A stretch of 64,000 nucleotides of DNA from Annulohypoxylon bovei var. microspora (taxonomy: Eukaryota; Ascomycota; Sordariomycetes; Xylariales; Hypoxylaceae): assembly GCA_022836615.1 (NCBI GenBank), contig MU405213.1, forward strand, positions 186,001 through 250,000, read 5' to 3'. A model generated the notes under the pieces. That model did not search any database, was not told the DNA's origin, and worked only from the letters and a program-made list of their open reading frames with translations. A program made the position numbers and the translations under genes. Shown here piece by piece: positions 1 through 11,324 of this stretch. Every line of letters begins with the position of its first letter. Position 1 is the first letter of the stretch.

Positions 1-2
1 CC

Positions 3-653
3 GCCTCCAGCATCGTCGGCAACGAGTACTTCCTGCGCCTCGGCAACGACGCCCAGCGCCGCGCCTACACGCTATTGAAGAACGCCGACGACATCCTGCC
101 CCTGCGCAACCTCGGCGCCCAGACTAAGTTCTACGTCGAGGGCTTCAACGCGACGTACATCCAGGCGCGCAACTACACCGTCGTGACCTCCGTCGAGGAG
201 GCCGACTACGCGCTGCTACGGCTCGCGGCGCCGTACGAGCCCCGCCCCGGCGGCTTCGAGTCCATGTTCCACGCGGGCTCGCTCGAGTTCTCGGCCGCGG
301 AGAAGAAGCGCCAGGCCGCCATCTACGCGGCCGGCGTTCCGACCATCGTCGACATGATGCTCGACAGGCCGGTCGCGGTGCCGGAGGTCGCGGACGGCGC
401 CGCGGCGATGCTGGCTAGCTTCGGGAGCAGCCCCGACGCGTTCCTCGATGTGGTTCTCGGCCTAGCTGAGCCCGAGGGGAAGCTGCCGTACGATCTGCCG
501 CGGTCGAACGAGGCGGTCGAGGCGGGCATGGAGGACGTGCCGTTCGATACGCGAAACCCCGTGTTCAAGTATGGGCACGGGTTGAGGTATGCGGATCGGT
601 GTGGTGGGGGGAACGGGTCGTCGAGCAGCTGCTTGTTTGTTCAAAAATACTAA
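3..653 (+). CDS. GH3 family beta-glucosidase-like protein, 3' end only
   Basis: The reading frame is open from the left edge of the window and ends at TAA 651-653, so only about 216 C-terminal residues are present and the start lies outside. The protein resembles the C-terminal alpha/beta sandwich domain of glycoside hydrolase family 3 (beta-glucosidase or exo-glucosidase type). It has a peptide reading IYAAGVPTIVDMMLDRPVAV, then a block ASFGSSPDAFLDVVLG, then PEGKLPYDLPRS, and finally the typical closing motif PVFKYGHGLRY. Family members hydrolyse beta-linked glucosides and are usually secreted. The catalytic aspartate lies in the missing N-terminal barrel and cannot be checked. No fibronectin-III-like domain follows, since the protein ends soon after the closing motif with a Gly/Ser-rich tail. 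Family assignment is good; substrate is unknown. Confidence 0.85.
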   Translation, partial: ASSIVGNEYFLRLGNDAQRRAYTLLKNADDILPLRNLGAQTKFYVEGFNATYIQARNYTVVTSVEEADYALLRLAAPYEPRPGGFESMFHAGSLEFSAAEKKRQAAIYAAGVPTIVDMMLDRPVAVPEVADGAAAMLASFGSSPDAFLDVVLGLAEPEGKLPYDLPRSNEAVEAGMEDVPFDTRNPVFKYGHGLRYADRCGGGNGSSSSCLFVQKY

Positions 654-898
654 TGTTACCTACGAAGTTATGATTAAATCCTAGGGAAGTTAATAGTTAA
701 TTCACGAGGATTAATAGAGGGTGCATTGAATCGTTCAAATTATCCTTCCAAAATTAGTTTGCTGGGGCTATGAAGCTCAACCCTTAGCATCCGACATACC
801 AGATGAAAGGCATGTTACATCTTGTAGCTGTAGTTACAGGACCGTTCATACAGCTGAAAACGTACTAGCATGACCTCAATGTCAAATCATCTCCCATC
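654..898. other. short spacer between convergent genes
   Basis: This is AT-rich DNA between the 3' end of the GH3 gene and the 3' end of the F-box gene. No feature is seen. Confidence 0.5.
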
Positions 899-2573
899 TC
901 AGACGTCTACGGTTCCGTCATCATCACTGCCACCAGTTCCGTCATCATCACTGCCACCAGTTCCGTCATCATCACTGCCATCACTGCCATCAGTATCACC
1001 ATCTTCACTAGTCTCATCGTCATCTTCTTCATCCGGAACAGGTTCGCTTTTGACCAGGATATGCAGTTCCAGCGCACGCTCGTAGGCTGATCTCTCCCAA
1101 ACTTTCATGACTGCGTCGCTCGGCTCGTATCCCGGCATGCTGTACCAAAAGGCTATAGCTCTCCTGTTTTGCCAGACGTCGAATACGAAATGGTGAATGT
1201 GGAATTTGCGGTTCGCCGGCTCAATCAGGTGTGCGGCTGATTCTAGATGCATAAAAACCAACTTTGGCATCTTTGCTACAGCTCGCCCGACCGCCATGTA
1301 GAATTCGTCCATGCACCGCTGAATTGGTGCGTGCCGCCATAGGTTCCATTCGTCGTCTTCCTCCGCGCGTATCTCGTCCGGCTCAGGACTCGTCACTATC
1401 AGTTCGATATCTCGTATCTTTGAGTCCTCGTCGTTTTTGAACCACCACTTGCCATTGGGAGTGATGGGGTGAAAAGAAAGAGATAATCTCTCCAGTGATC
1501 CCCAATCTGGCTCTGGAGTAGGGTTTGAACCGTGTATTGGCCAGAAGAGCTCGGTCGATGCCAGAGCTCCATAAATGCATAGCGATTTTGTTCTCTTTCC
1601 AAGCCGACGTAACGCACAGGATACTGGATCGGTCTCATAAAGTGAGGGCGGGTCGAAATCATGGTTGTGAGGGGGGTAGTATTCGATATTTAGCTCGAAC
1701 CACTCTAGCTTCGGGAGGGCGTCGATTGCATTGGCAAGTTCTAGATGGGAATATGTCAGTATAAAGAACACATTGGGAGGTAAGTGTCGGCAATCGACGG
1801 GATATAGGATACTTACCTTGACGACGTGCTATTCTAAGGTCCATGTCCTTTTTCTCAACATCGCCAAATTGCCAACTGAGGAATTTCACGTTGTTTAAAT
1901 TTAGGACTGACGTTATTCGAGCCAGGCTAATAGCGCTAATCTGTCTCCGGTAGGATATTGTAGGAAAGGTGAGTTTGGAGATAGGCACATGTTGAAGTGA
2001 GGGAAGGGTGACGGAATCGTCGAGCTGTAACACGGACCGATGATATCTCCATACCTGTGCATCATTCGCCGTGGCAGAGCGCTCTTCATGGAAGAGTATG
2101 TCGCCGTATGCCTTAAGATATGTGTCGGTGCGTGACGAGACATGAACAGCCAATGATATAAGTGCTGGTCTATTAGGTGCGGATAGGTCTTTTCCAGGCC
2201 ATTGTGAAAGAAGGTCGAATAATGCCAGGATATTCTGAGTGAAGACGTTTGAATTTCTTTCCATCTCTCTGGGATTCTCTAATCGAATGGTCGGTTCTCC
2301 TTCATACCGGGGTAACAAGACGTTGAGTATAATGTTCTTGACATATAACCATCTAGCGTGTCGGTTAAGTATGATAGAAGCCTTGATGACATCGCTCAAG
2401 TTAATCTCAAGGCTGCCGAACGTTATCCGCTCAACGGCCCGCCGGAAATTGAAGGATACGATCGCGTACGGTGCCACAGCTTTCTTGCGTGCGCTTCTAG
2501 ATATTGTGCTGGCGTCGTCTGCAACAATACTAATGATATCCTCGAGCAGAGTTTGCGGAAGTCTATCCATCAT
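899..2573 (-). CDS. F-box domain protein with acidic repeat tail
   Basis: Two exons are read on the minus strand: 2573-1817 and 1740-899, with a 76 bp intron (donor GTAAGT, acceptor CTAG), giving 532 aa. The start MMDRLPQTLLEDIISIV matches the beginning of an F-box, the roughly 45-residue motif that binds Skp1 in SCF ubiquitin ligases. The rest has no clear leucine-rich or WD repeats, although scattered segments such as LERLSLSFHP and MPKLVFMHLES look like the degenerate LRR body of fungal F-box proteins. The C-terminus is strongly acidic and ends in an eight-residue GSDDDGTG-type repeat made by a 24 bp tandem repeat in the DNA. The target protein is unknown. The family call rests on the N-terminal motif only. 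Confidence 0.7.
912..983. repeat. 24-bp tandem repeat (3 copies) within coding sequence
   Basis: Three near-identical 24 bp units begin at 912, 936 and 960 (unit starts GTTCCGTCATCATCACTGCC). They encode the Asp/Ser/Gly-rich repeat at the C-terminus of the F-box protein. The unit is a multiple of three, so copy-number change keeps the frame. Confidence 0.9.
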
Positions 2574-3304
2574 GGATAGATGTCGGCGATGAGATAATTA
2601 TCAGTGATAGTGTTGTGCCGCGGATAGAAGATAATGTTGACAATGATAAGTAGAGTTGCTTTCAAGAAGTACTACCGGTGACAAAAGTTATGTTGAAGAT
2701 GAGAAGTAACTGGAGGATTGATGTTGAAGGGGAAAAGAAGAGTGACGAGAATTATGAATTTGTACGGCCTGGTATGATTGAGTAGGACCGCGCGACGTCC
2801 CAACTGTACTGTTTGAGGTCTATCCACGGCAAAGGACAGAGCTTGAGCCAATGATTAGGTCAAATGACTTCCTCAACTGGCATGAAATGGAAAAGGTTAT
2901 CGGACGAGAAAGGGATTGACAGCTGCTCTATCAGGAGATGAAAGTAACTGCCAACCGCTACCGTGTGTGGTGATAATTAAATGGTACAGCTCTCTAGATC
3001 AGTACAAGGTGATAATCGAGTTAGTAGTTGCTCAGATTAATGGTGAAAATAAAATGGAATGTAGGTAAATAAAAGATGTTTGCGAAGATAGGTCGATAAG
3101 TTGCTGGTACTCAAGTTATCGTCTATCAAATTATCTGCCCCGATCAATGGTCATTGATGGTCTATTGTCGAGAGAGTAATGTCAATATATTAAAATCAAT
3201 AGTGGAAGAGATCGATAACAACATCTTGTTGATGAAAATCCGAAGACTAATATCGAGACGTGCAAGACATTGGAGGCTTTTAAAGCAGAAGGGATATCGG
3301 TGGC

Positions 3305-3475
3305 TGTCCTAATGGGCGGCTTGAAGAAGAAACTCTAACCATATATTTTAAGGCGTTAATTCTTGCCTAGTAGATAGGCAAGTATAAAAGAGTATAAACT
3401 AGTTATACTTAGGAGAAACCTCTTTTACTAAGGAGTTGACATAGGTCACGTGATACCCATTTTCTTCACACAACA
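3305..3475 (-). mobile_element. possible degenerate solo LTR, copia-like
   Basis: The segment begins TGTC and ends CAACA on the plus strand. Its layout mirrors the intact LTRs at 59757 and 61720: a GGCTTGAAGAAGA block near the left end (compare GGTCTTCAAGAAGATGA), a central hairpin (arms CTTGCCTA 3362-3369 and TAGGCAAG 3375-3382), and a right end reading GGTCACGTGATACCCAT (compare GGTCATGTGATAACCCAT). No target-site duplication was found, and overall identity is low. This is an inference from layout and short matches. Confidence 0.35.
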
Positions 3476-4891
3476 CACAACTTATCCATTTACAGTTGCA
3501 CTTTATATGAACAAGAAATTTCAATTTAAAGACTTATCATGATATTATACACCTTTAAGTTAAGTGACCAATATGCTTTTGTGTATTTAAATTACAATCT
3601 TTAATATGTTTAAGTTTCTTTTTGTTAATTCAGGGGAGCTGGTTGAATATAAAGATATTTACTACTAGGTAGGTAGGTACCTATATATATGCCAGGTGAC
3701 TACCATTGTTCCAGCACATTTTAAATGCATCGAACATCTAGCCAGCCTATTATATTCAAATCTAGTTGCAAATATTGCAGTTATAATCGCATATTAAGCT
3801 AAGCTCTTTCAAAGCTTGTAAATGAATGTGATGTAACTCCATGAAATTTAAGATTAATTACCTAATGTATGAATTTGTTTAATATGGAGGTACTGTGTAA
3901 GTGGGCTAAACTTATGCTTAGGTTCAAATGATTCAACTGAGCTGCGCGCCGGTGAGCATCAAAATATATGCAATTGTACAGCCGTTTAGGTATACGTGAG
4001 AAAAGGTATCGTTGATACGTGAGCGCTAGCCTGGTGTGACTGATACTGCAAGTCTAGCTTAACGTCACTTTTAAAAGAAAGCAACATATTCTACTAGCAA
4101 GAAATAGGCAGATAATCAAGAAGAGAGATATTGTAGTTATCAACCAATCAAGCTGTCCTAACTCATTTAGTACCATCGTACGGAGTTAGGAAGGGCTAGG
4201 GTAGGGGATTACGAAGTTTGGGAAAGTAGCTCTAACACAGCCACGAACAGTGTAACTCCTTCGACTGTGTTCAGAAATATACAATCTCGTTTCCTGTTAA
4301 GTTTACCGCATGAGTTGAGATCTAGTTAGGTGGAGACTGCGTTGCAGCCGAACTAGTTACTCATTCATATGTAGACCTAGGTTACATTGGGGTCCTTAGT
4401 TAAACCCGACTTCGGTATAAATCTAGATCCTCAAGGTGAGGATCTTTATGTAGTTTATTGAGAATGATTGATTGGGAAACTACAGGGATTCGGACATAGC
4501 CTCTACTGCATCACGCACCACACAAATGTAGGTAATGTGTGAAATGTAGCATAAAATGCCGAGAAGCGTAAAGTGACGAGCCTAGTACGATTTTGTTACT
4601 TGTCTCATGCAGCTTGCTTCACTAAATAATGTGTACCACGCATATAATGTAACCGTACGTAAGAGGCGTTTGCATTTAGGTTAAGAGATGTGGCTGCGCA
4701 TCCGGTCCTTGACATATTGCTAGTTCGGCACCGGCAGAGACGCGAGACAAAATGTCAGCCGCCGAACTCCGGGGACAGGACCAGACTTAAATTAGAACGA
4801 TTTGCAGAATTTAGGATAACTCAGATGTAGCATGTGGTAACATCAAAAATTACGAGTTGTTATGTCTAAAAACAACATACTAGGTTTAAAA

Positions 4892-4931
4892 GGGGGATAA
4901 AAAAAAAGGGGTGTTGGGGGGTGTTGGGGGG
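4892..4931 (+). repeat. G-rich tract with GTGTTGGGGGG units
   Basis: Four G-runs (4892-4896, 4908-4911, 4916-4921, 4926-4931) lie within 40 bp; the last two are spaced by GTGTT. The arrangement could fold as a G-quadruplex on the plus strand. It lies in gene-free DNA and its role is unknown. Confidence 0.5.
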
Positions 4932-6066
4932 TGTTGATGAACCTTAGCTACTAGGACCGAAGTATTGCTAATATTGTGAGAAATTAAGCCAAGAAGAATG
5001 TGTAATAGAACCCCCAACATTGACCTTTTCCCTCGATTAACAAAGCAGTTTATAATCAGTTATGGCTCGTAAGAGCTCCGAATCTTAAAGATCCATATAC
5101 CGGAAAGTTTTAAAGTCTAGGCCAGTCCTGAGATACTAAGATAGTAAATCTTCTGATATATCAGGTATCAAACCCGAGTATCTAGATAATTTCTACTAAT
5201 TCACCTACTATTAGATTCGGGGGCCCAAGAAATTTAGAGGCAAGTTTTCCCACCTTTGCATTCTTAAGAAAGTAGTGGGTTAATACGGAGTCCGTATATT
5301 CTATGTGTACTTTGTAACATTATAAATTCCTGAGTTTGGGATATTTTATTTCTTAATGCCTATGTGCAAGAAGAATAGTCTTGGACATTTTAAAATCTAA
5401 ATACTAGTTCGCTCCTTACCCAGTTGCAGTATTCTCTTTCACGTCGCCGCGTTACCTAGTTATATGTTTCGTATATTTAGCTACATTATAACCAAAGCTA
5501 AGTTTCGTATGTATACTAAATCTAATTAAACATGAATAGAATGAAGTCAGTATTCAACAATCAAAGTTAACCCTTCAAGTTTATCACACGTACTGGTGAG
5601 AGTATGCCTTAGAGCGGGTATCTAATACCAAGGTAAGATGTTACACCCGTGATCGTAAGCTCGGTACTACCTAATAGGCAAAAGTGTTCCCCCTTTTATA
5701 CACCCTTCTGCTGACAGGGTTTCTCCGCATCTCGTTATCTCAAGGGGAGTAAGACAGCCCAGTTAAAGCGGGAATGGTAGGCTAAACTCTTGACCTAATC
5801 TTCATTTTGGCCCTGGTTTGGATGCCGGGGTTGCAATATGTGATGCACCTTATAAATGCGGTCGCCAATGGCTCTGCCGGCAAATCGAAAGACATCATTT
5901 AAAACCACCCTAGATTATCTGCTACGTAAGTAACTTATATGCACGATCGTGCCGGAACACATAAGGGTAGAAGCTTTAAGAAGTTGTTATGAGCTCGTAG
6001 ACTGTTCGCAGTTTTAACTGGATATTATCCTAGTGCATTTGAAGAAACAAGAATAATACCTTCGCG

Positions 6067-7732
6067 ATGTCTTACGAGGATGTACCATCGCGGGTCACAG
6101 CCCTTCGGCAGGTTGTAAAGCTGATCCAAGACGCATCGGAAACTCTGATCGCAGAATGGGAGAATCCGGCGCCGGACGCGGTACCGGCATCCGAGACTAG
6201 CTTCGCGATACCCGGGCGCCAGGCTTACGACGCGCAACGAACCATCATCGCAACTCTGGGCTCAGTCGAGGAACTCGTAGCCGAGCCACACATGCGTCTC
6301 GTAGATTTTGCCGAGTTATACTTCGAGGTTCGGGCACTTCACATCGCCGTCGAACACGACATCGCCGTACTGTTAGCCGAGGGTGGCGCGGATGGAGTTC
6401 CCGTTGAAGACTTGGCGAAGGCAACTGGACTCGACCAAGACAAGCTTGGTGAGCTTCCACCAATAACCTGCCTCCTCTGCTTGCCCGTAAATTGACCACT
6501 AACGGACATAAGCTCGCTTCTTGCGGGCCCTAACAACGCAGCATTTGTTTCGAGAGGTCGGGTCGGGTAGGTTTGCGAATAACAGGATCTCCCAAGCTCT
6601 AGTCAATGACGAGAGGCTACAAGCGCAAGTGAAATGCAGGTGAGTATTCCCTCACTACTAGCCGAATTTATGCCTTATAATAGTTGACAATCTGCAGCTC
6701 CATGGGATTCGCCGCCGCATCGGCCTTACCAGAAACGCTAAACGACCCGGCCCGAGGGTCGAGCCACGATCCAGAATATGCAGCTTGGACGCTAGCCGTC
6801 GGCACGAAGCTTCCATTTTTCGACTGGATGAATCAGAAAGTCCCCCGGTCGCGAGCGGGAGAGAAAGCTAGCCCCGGTGCGGCAAGGGAGCTGTATAAGG
6901 AAGTAGAGGTATCGCCGGACGAAGAATTGGTTCCGAGGGACGACACGAAAATGTACAACTTATATTTGGCCGGCAATAGCAAGAGCCTGGGTAGTCCTCA
7001 CCTGTATGATTTCCCCTGGAACGAGCTGGGAAACGCACTAGTCGTTGATGTTGGGGGTGGCGTCGGTAAGTTGTCCATTGAAAAGCTAAAGGCATCATAA
7101 TTAGCGTTGGTCTTTGTGAGCAAGGTTGACAATGCAATTCAGGTAGTTTCGATCTTCAACTAGCCCGGTTGTATCCGGAGCTACGTTTTATCGTACAAGA
7201 CCAAGCGGTAGCAGCCGAGCAGGGTGTTTCGCTATGGCAAAAGGAATTTCCCGAGGCTCTTGAGTCGGGGAGGATGAAATTCGTAACTCATGACTTCTTC
7301 ACGCCAAACCCCGTTAAAGGGGCCGACATCTACTGGATGCGGCATGTTCTGTAAGATGTCCTCTCATAAGCCCCTATCGAAGTTACTCTAACAAAAAATA
7401 GGCATGACTGGAAAGATGACGACTGTGCTAGGATTCTCGCGAGGACTGCCGAGGCCATGGGTCCGAACTCACGGCTGCTCGTTGCCGATATAACCTTGAC
7501 TGAAACTATAGGAGATCCTTATATCGAAGCTGCGCCCAAGCCTCTTTTGGCCAATTACGGCATCCATGGTCATCACGGGTTTTCTCTCGACATAGCTATG
7601 ATGTCTCTAATGAATGGCAAGGAACGCACGCCCTCGGAATTCCGAAGATTGTTTGAGAAGGCGGGTTTGAAGATGGTTAAAGTGTGGGAGTGTCGTAGCA
7701 TCTTAGGTATAATCGAGTGCCAACTAGCCTGA
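6067..7732 (+). CDS. SAM-dependent O-methyltransferase (COMT family)
   Basis: Five exons (6067-6448, 6513-6639, 6698-7065, 7143-7350, 7402-7732) give 471 aa, a usual length for fungal O-methyltransferases. The N-terminal third is a winged-helix dimerisation domain ending in FREVGSGRFANNRISQAL. The SAM-binding motif VVDVGGGVGGSFD lies near residues 284-296 and spans the third intron. The motif RHVLHDW near residue 362 supplies the catalytic histidine, and GKERT near the C-terminus matches the conserved acidic site. Such enzymes methylate hydroxyl groups of phenolic or polyketide metabolites. No polyketide synthase or other biosynthetic gene is adjacent, so the substrate is unknown. Splice phases are consistent across all four introns. 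Family call is firm. Confidence 0.92.
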
Positions 7733-8962
7733 GTTGAGGCTAGATAGGAAGTGGCAAAATGAAGCAAGACAAATAATGGTTTGCCATGATCCAATAATCG
7801 CATTTTCTCGATTAAGTTAATAGAGTATAGAGAAGGTTATACTCCTCACCGCTTAATTCCTTTCGATGTCTTGATCGATGCACTGCCTCCCCTAGGCCAC
7901 ATTCCACAATACTACTTAAAGTATAGAAGGCAGACAGAATCGGATAGTTCTTTTTTTTTCTCTTTACGCGCAGCAAGAAGAGAGTGCCGTTCATGTCTTA
8001 CGTACAGATGATTTCGTGCAGATGTGTTACACTGCTTAAATGTCTCGTTGAGCTATAATTAGACGCCAAATCATATCTCGGGGTATTGTTTCTTAGTCAA
8101 ATGAGTATCATACCATTGATAATTTCCTTGGGAATCAACGAAGGCTGTGAAGTCGTACTTGGGCCATCAGTCCGCCAATTGCCTTGATCATGATACAGCT
8201 AGCGGCATCTTAGTAGCGTACAAGGCGAAGGAGTCATACAGAGATAAGTTCTTGGAAAGGCTAACTATGGTTGTTGAGAGACGAATAGGGGAAAGTAGAG
8301 TGACATGTATTCACACTATGAGAGGCACTGTATTACGTTTGTTTCTATATAAAGAAACGACCCACATTAGATAGCCGTAGAGCCCTGCTACGTTGGATGT
8401 ACATCTTGCCCCACGGTGGGGGCGGCAGCTTGGAACGGACTTTCTAGGCTTGATACTGTACAGTGTACTTGCATACTGTACAATCAGCTTCAATATCGCA
8501 GCTACGTTAGGGGATTTCAGCTGTTACACCACCCCTCACAACAGCCCAATCTCTCTCCAATCTCCAACTAAATTCTAAACTTTCACCTTTTGATTTGAAC
8601 TTTCCGAATTTGCCTTCTGACCACCTGCTTACATACCATTCGAGGTATTCGAAAGCCTTAGAGAGGCAAGTTCATTCTTATTGGATAGTCATATTCTCCT
8701 TTTCACCCGGTTCGGAAAAGGAGAGGTTGTACTCACTGCCCCACCAACAGCTCCGCCTCGTTTGTCCCACATCTAGGTACATCCAGCTACCAGATTGGCC
8801 ATCTAATAGGTTCTTCGAGCCTAGAGCCTCCCAAGTACAAGTAGAGCATATCACCGCTTGTGAAATCACAAGCAGCACTAGTAGTAGTAGCAGCAGCAGC
8901 AGCAGCTTCAGCTTCAGCCCTTCTTGCTCCAAACCTCTCAAACCTCAATAATCACCATCTCA
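7733..8962. other. intergenic region and upstream region of HIU hydrolase gene
   Basis: No gene is recognised here. The distal part is pyrimidine-rich, as is common for fungal promoters and 5' leaders. A trinucleotide repeat sits at 8877-8916, just before the next start codon. Confidence 0.55.
8877..8916 (+). repeat. AGT/AGC trinucleotide microsatellite in 5' leader
   Basis: A run of AGT units changes into AGC units and then TTCAGC units, about 50-90 bp upstream of the ATG of the 5-hydroxyisourate hydrolase gene. It probably lies in the transcribed leader. Confidence 0.75.
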
Positions 8963-9355
8963 ATGGCAGCCGACAAAGATTCCATCACCTGCCATGTCTT
9001 GGACACCTCCGCGGGCAAGCCAGCAAAAGGCATCCGCGTGAAGCTGGAAGGCGGACACACTCCGCTCAAGACCTTCGAATCTCAGACCGACGACGACGGC
9101 CGCATTAATGCGTGGCTCCCGTACTCTAGTGCCCATGCTTCTGGAGATGTTCCAACCTTCTCTATAGACGACGTGCTAAGCGAGGTTGAGGACAAGTCGA
9201 CGTGGACCCTCCGCTTCGATACCGGAAGTTACTTTGGCGAGGGGAACACCTTCTTCCCTGAGGTCCTAGTCGCCTTCACTGTCGACAAAGGTCAACACTA
9301 TCATGTCCCTCTACTGCTGTCTCCCTATAGCTATTCGACCTACCGGGGAAGCTGA
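8963..9355 (+). CDS. 5-hydroxyisourate hydrolase (transthyretin-like)
   Basis: A single exon encodes 130 aa. The protein begins MAADKDSITCHVLDTSAGKP and ends in YHVPLLLSPYSYSTYRGS. The terminal YRGS tetrapeptide is the signature that separates 5-hydroxyisourate hydrolases from true transthyretins, and the conserved histidines of the HVLD and HYHVP blocks are present. The enzyme hydrolyses 5-hydroxyisourate, the product of urate oxidase, in purine degradation. An in-frame start 13 codons upstream has a poorer family match, so the ATG at 8963 was chosen. No other purine-catabolism gene is nearby. The C-terminus RGS is not a canonical peroxisomal signal. Confident. Confidence 0.93.
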   Translation: MAADKDSITCHVLDTSAGKPAKGIRVKLEGGHTPLKTFESQTDDDGRINAWLPYSSAHASGDVPTFSIDDVLSEVEDKSTWTLRFDTGSYFGEGNTFFPEVLVAFTVDKGQHYHVPLLLSPYSYSTYRGS

Positions 9356-9938
9356 ACAACAGAGAAGGAAGCTAGGGCACGCCAAAGGATGACAAAAGGA
9401 TTCTATGGTGCCCGGGCCGCAATACAATACAGATTATGGCATTAAATCGGCTTAGTTCGAATAGGGCGGCTTTATTTGGGTCCCAAGAATGGCCTTAGGA
9501 TATTCGTCGACGGCAGTCAAAAATTTGGTTCATCCGTAAAACCTGCGGGCGAGAGCTCAGCAAGGGGGCGGGATCTTCGTTAGAATCTCATTCTAATTTT
9601 CAAGATTGAAATAAAAATGAAAAATCAGTTACCGTTTCTATACATTTTCTGCCTTCCCCTTGGACAATAGATGTGGTGGCCAACGCCTGAGGCTTATTCG
9701 CCTAGTCCGCTTAAATTCTAATGACTGACTGATTGACTAACATTCAAATCATGTTACATTTGACCCCTTTGTGGAACCTTATTCTGAATATAGTACCTGA
9801 CATACTAGGTATGTAAGCAACTTAGTAAAGTTTATCTTAACCTCTATTGATTCTAACTACCTAGGTACGCAAGTACCTGGGTACACCTTGCTAAGATGCA
9901 GGCCCATACGTTTATCAACTTTAAGATTTCAATATCCC
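9356..9938. other. spacer between convergent genes
   Basis: These are the 3' flanks of the HIU hydrolase and serine hydrolase genes. A TACCTAGGTA-type palindromic motif occurs at about 9858-9883. Nothing else is recognised. Confidence 0.5.
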
Positions 9939-11324
9939 TTACCCACCCCCTTTCGTCAACCGCAAGTGCTTATACGTAGCCGCCTCGAGCCCAGCCCACA
10001 TCCCCATGACCGCGGGGTCGGCGAAGGGCAGGATCTGCGTGCAGACCATGCCGGCGACGCCGCGCTCGCGGTCGCACCACCAGTACAGGTTCGGCAGGCC
10101 CGCCCAGTGGCCCGTACTGCCGGACCTGCCCGTCGCGGCGCTGGCCCCGCTCAGCATGAACGTGAGGCCCCAGCCCTGCGCCGGGTCTCCCTCGATGTGG
10201 TATAGGTCCGGCAGCGCGTTCGTGAGGTCGGGCTTCGCGGCCGGGATGCCCTGCCGCCCGAAGTTCGGGAACGAGGGCACCTGGTTCTGGAACATCTCGT
10301 CGACCGTGGATTTTGACACGAGCTGGGCCCCGGTTTGGGCGTCCGTGCCGTCGTTGAGGAGGACAGATAGTATGCCTAGATGATCGGCGGGTTAGTCTAC
10401 TGGCTGGTTTTAAGCAAGGTTGGGTGAGACTGCTTACGGGTGTACTCCTGTGGTTTTGCGAAGAGACCGGCTCCGCCGCTGCAGAAGATGCTCGCGGTCT
10501 CTTCTGGAGTCGATGCGATCAAGGGACGGCGATATAAGTGGTCTCGGGGGTAGATCTTGCCGTCTTGTCCTCTAGAATGCATGTATGCTATTTTATCTTT
10601 CATCGACTGCGTCGGAAGCATGTTAACGTTCTGTAGACCGAGGGGTTGGCAGATGTTCTTCTGGACATAATCGTTCAGGGTCAGACCGGTCTTCCTTTGG
10701 AGGACGATCCCGGCCCAGTCGATACCGACCTAAGTAAAGTTAACTTCTGTCCCATAGATCAGCTTGAAAGTGCCTGCTTACCCCGTACGACCAGCCCTCC
10801 CCAGGCTGGAATCGCAGCGGAAACTTCTGAATCTCCTTAATGTCGCACCCAAACTCATCGATACCAGCAAGGTGGCTCCAATCCCTTGTCGTCTCGTCAA
10901 AGAATGTGTATGTAAAGCCCGAGGTATGATTCAACAGCATCCTGAGTGTAATCCCATTCTTCTTCTCCTCGAAGGACCCGTCGTCCTTCAGGACCTTGAT
11001 GTCCTTGAACTCAGGGCAGAGTTCTTCCACCTGTGCGGCGTCGTCCAGGCTTAACTGGCCTTTCTCGACTAATTGCATACAGGCGAGCCCAGCCACCATC
11101 TTCGTGCAGCTTGCCAACCAAAAGGTGTTGTCTAGCGTCATAGGCTCCTTGGACTTGATGCCTCGCCTACCGGCCGAGTGAGCGAAGAGCTCAGTCCCAG
11201 ACCGGTCGACAATGACGCAGGTGGTCCCAGGAATTGTATCCGCTGTCGCCTCATCTTCAGTGCTGATACTGTTCTCTACGATAGCGCGAAGCTCTGCAAC
11301 TGCTTCTGCTGAGAACGCCATCAT
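9939..11324 (-). CDS. beta-lactamase-fold serine hydrolase (class C / esterase type)
   Basis: Three exons on the minus strand (11324-10782, 10729-10438, 10375-9939; introns 52 and 62 bp) give 423 aa. The motif FWLASCTK near residue 73 matches the catalytic S-x-x-K of class C beta-lactamases and related esterases and transesterases. It is followed by LLNHTSGF and FQPGEGWSYG, which holds the conserved tyrosine near residue 180. The C-terminal part has GWGLTFMLSG and GLPNLYWWCDRERGVAG, the region that replaces the KTG motif in fungal members. Fungal relatives act as esterases, acyltransferases or D-aminopeptidases rather than true beta-lactamases. No signal peptide is visible, so it is probably cytosolic. 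Substrate unknown. Confidence 0.88.

Larger units (their letters stand above)
2574..6066. other. AT-rich gene-free region
   Basis: About 3.5 kb lacks a convincing gene. The first part is the upstream region of the F-box gene. Further on there is a possible degenerate solo LTR (3305-3475), a TAGGTA-type repeat at 3666-3683 and a G-rich tract at 4892-4931. Stop codons are frequent in all frames. The last few hundred bases are the promoter side of the methyltransferase gene. Confidence 0.6.

Noticed and set aside
3445..3454. GGTCACGTGA as a CACGTG E-box promoter element
   Set aside because: It lies in the possible LTR remnant, far from any gene start, and matches the LTR end instead.
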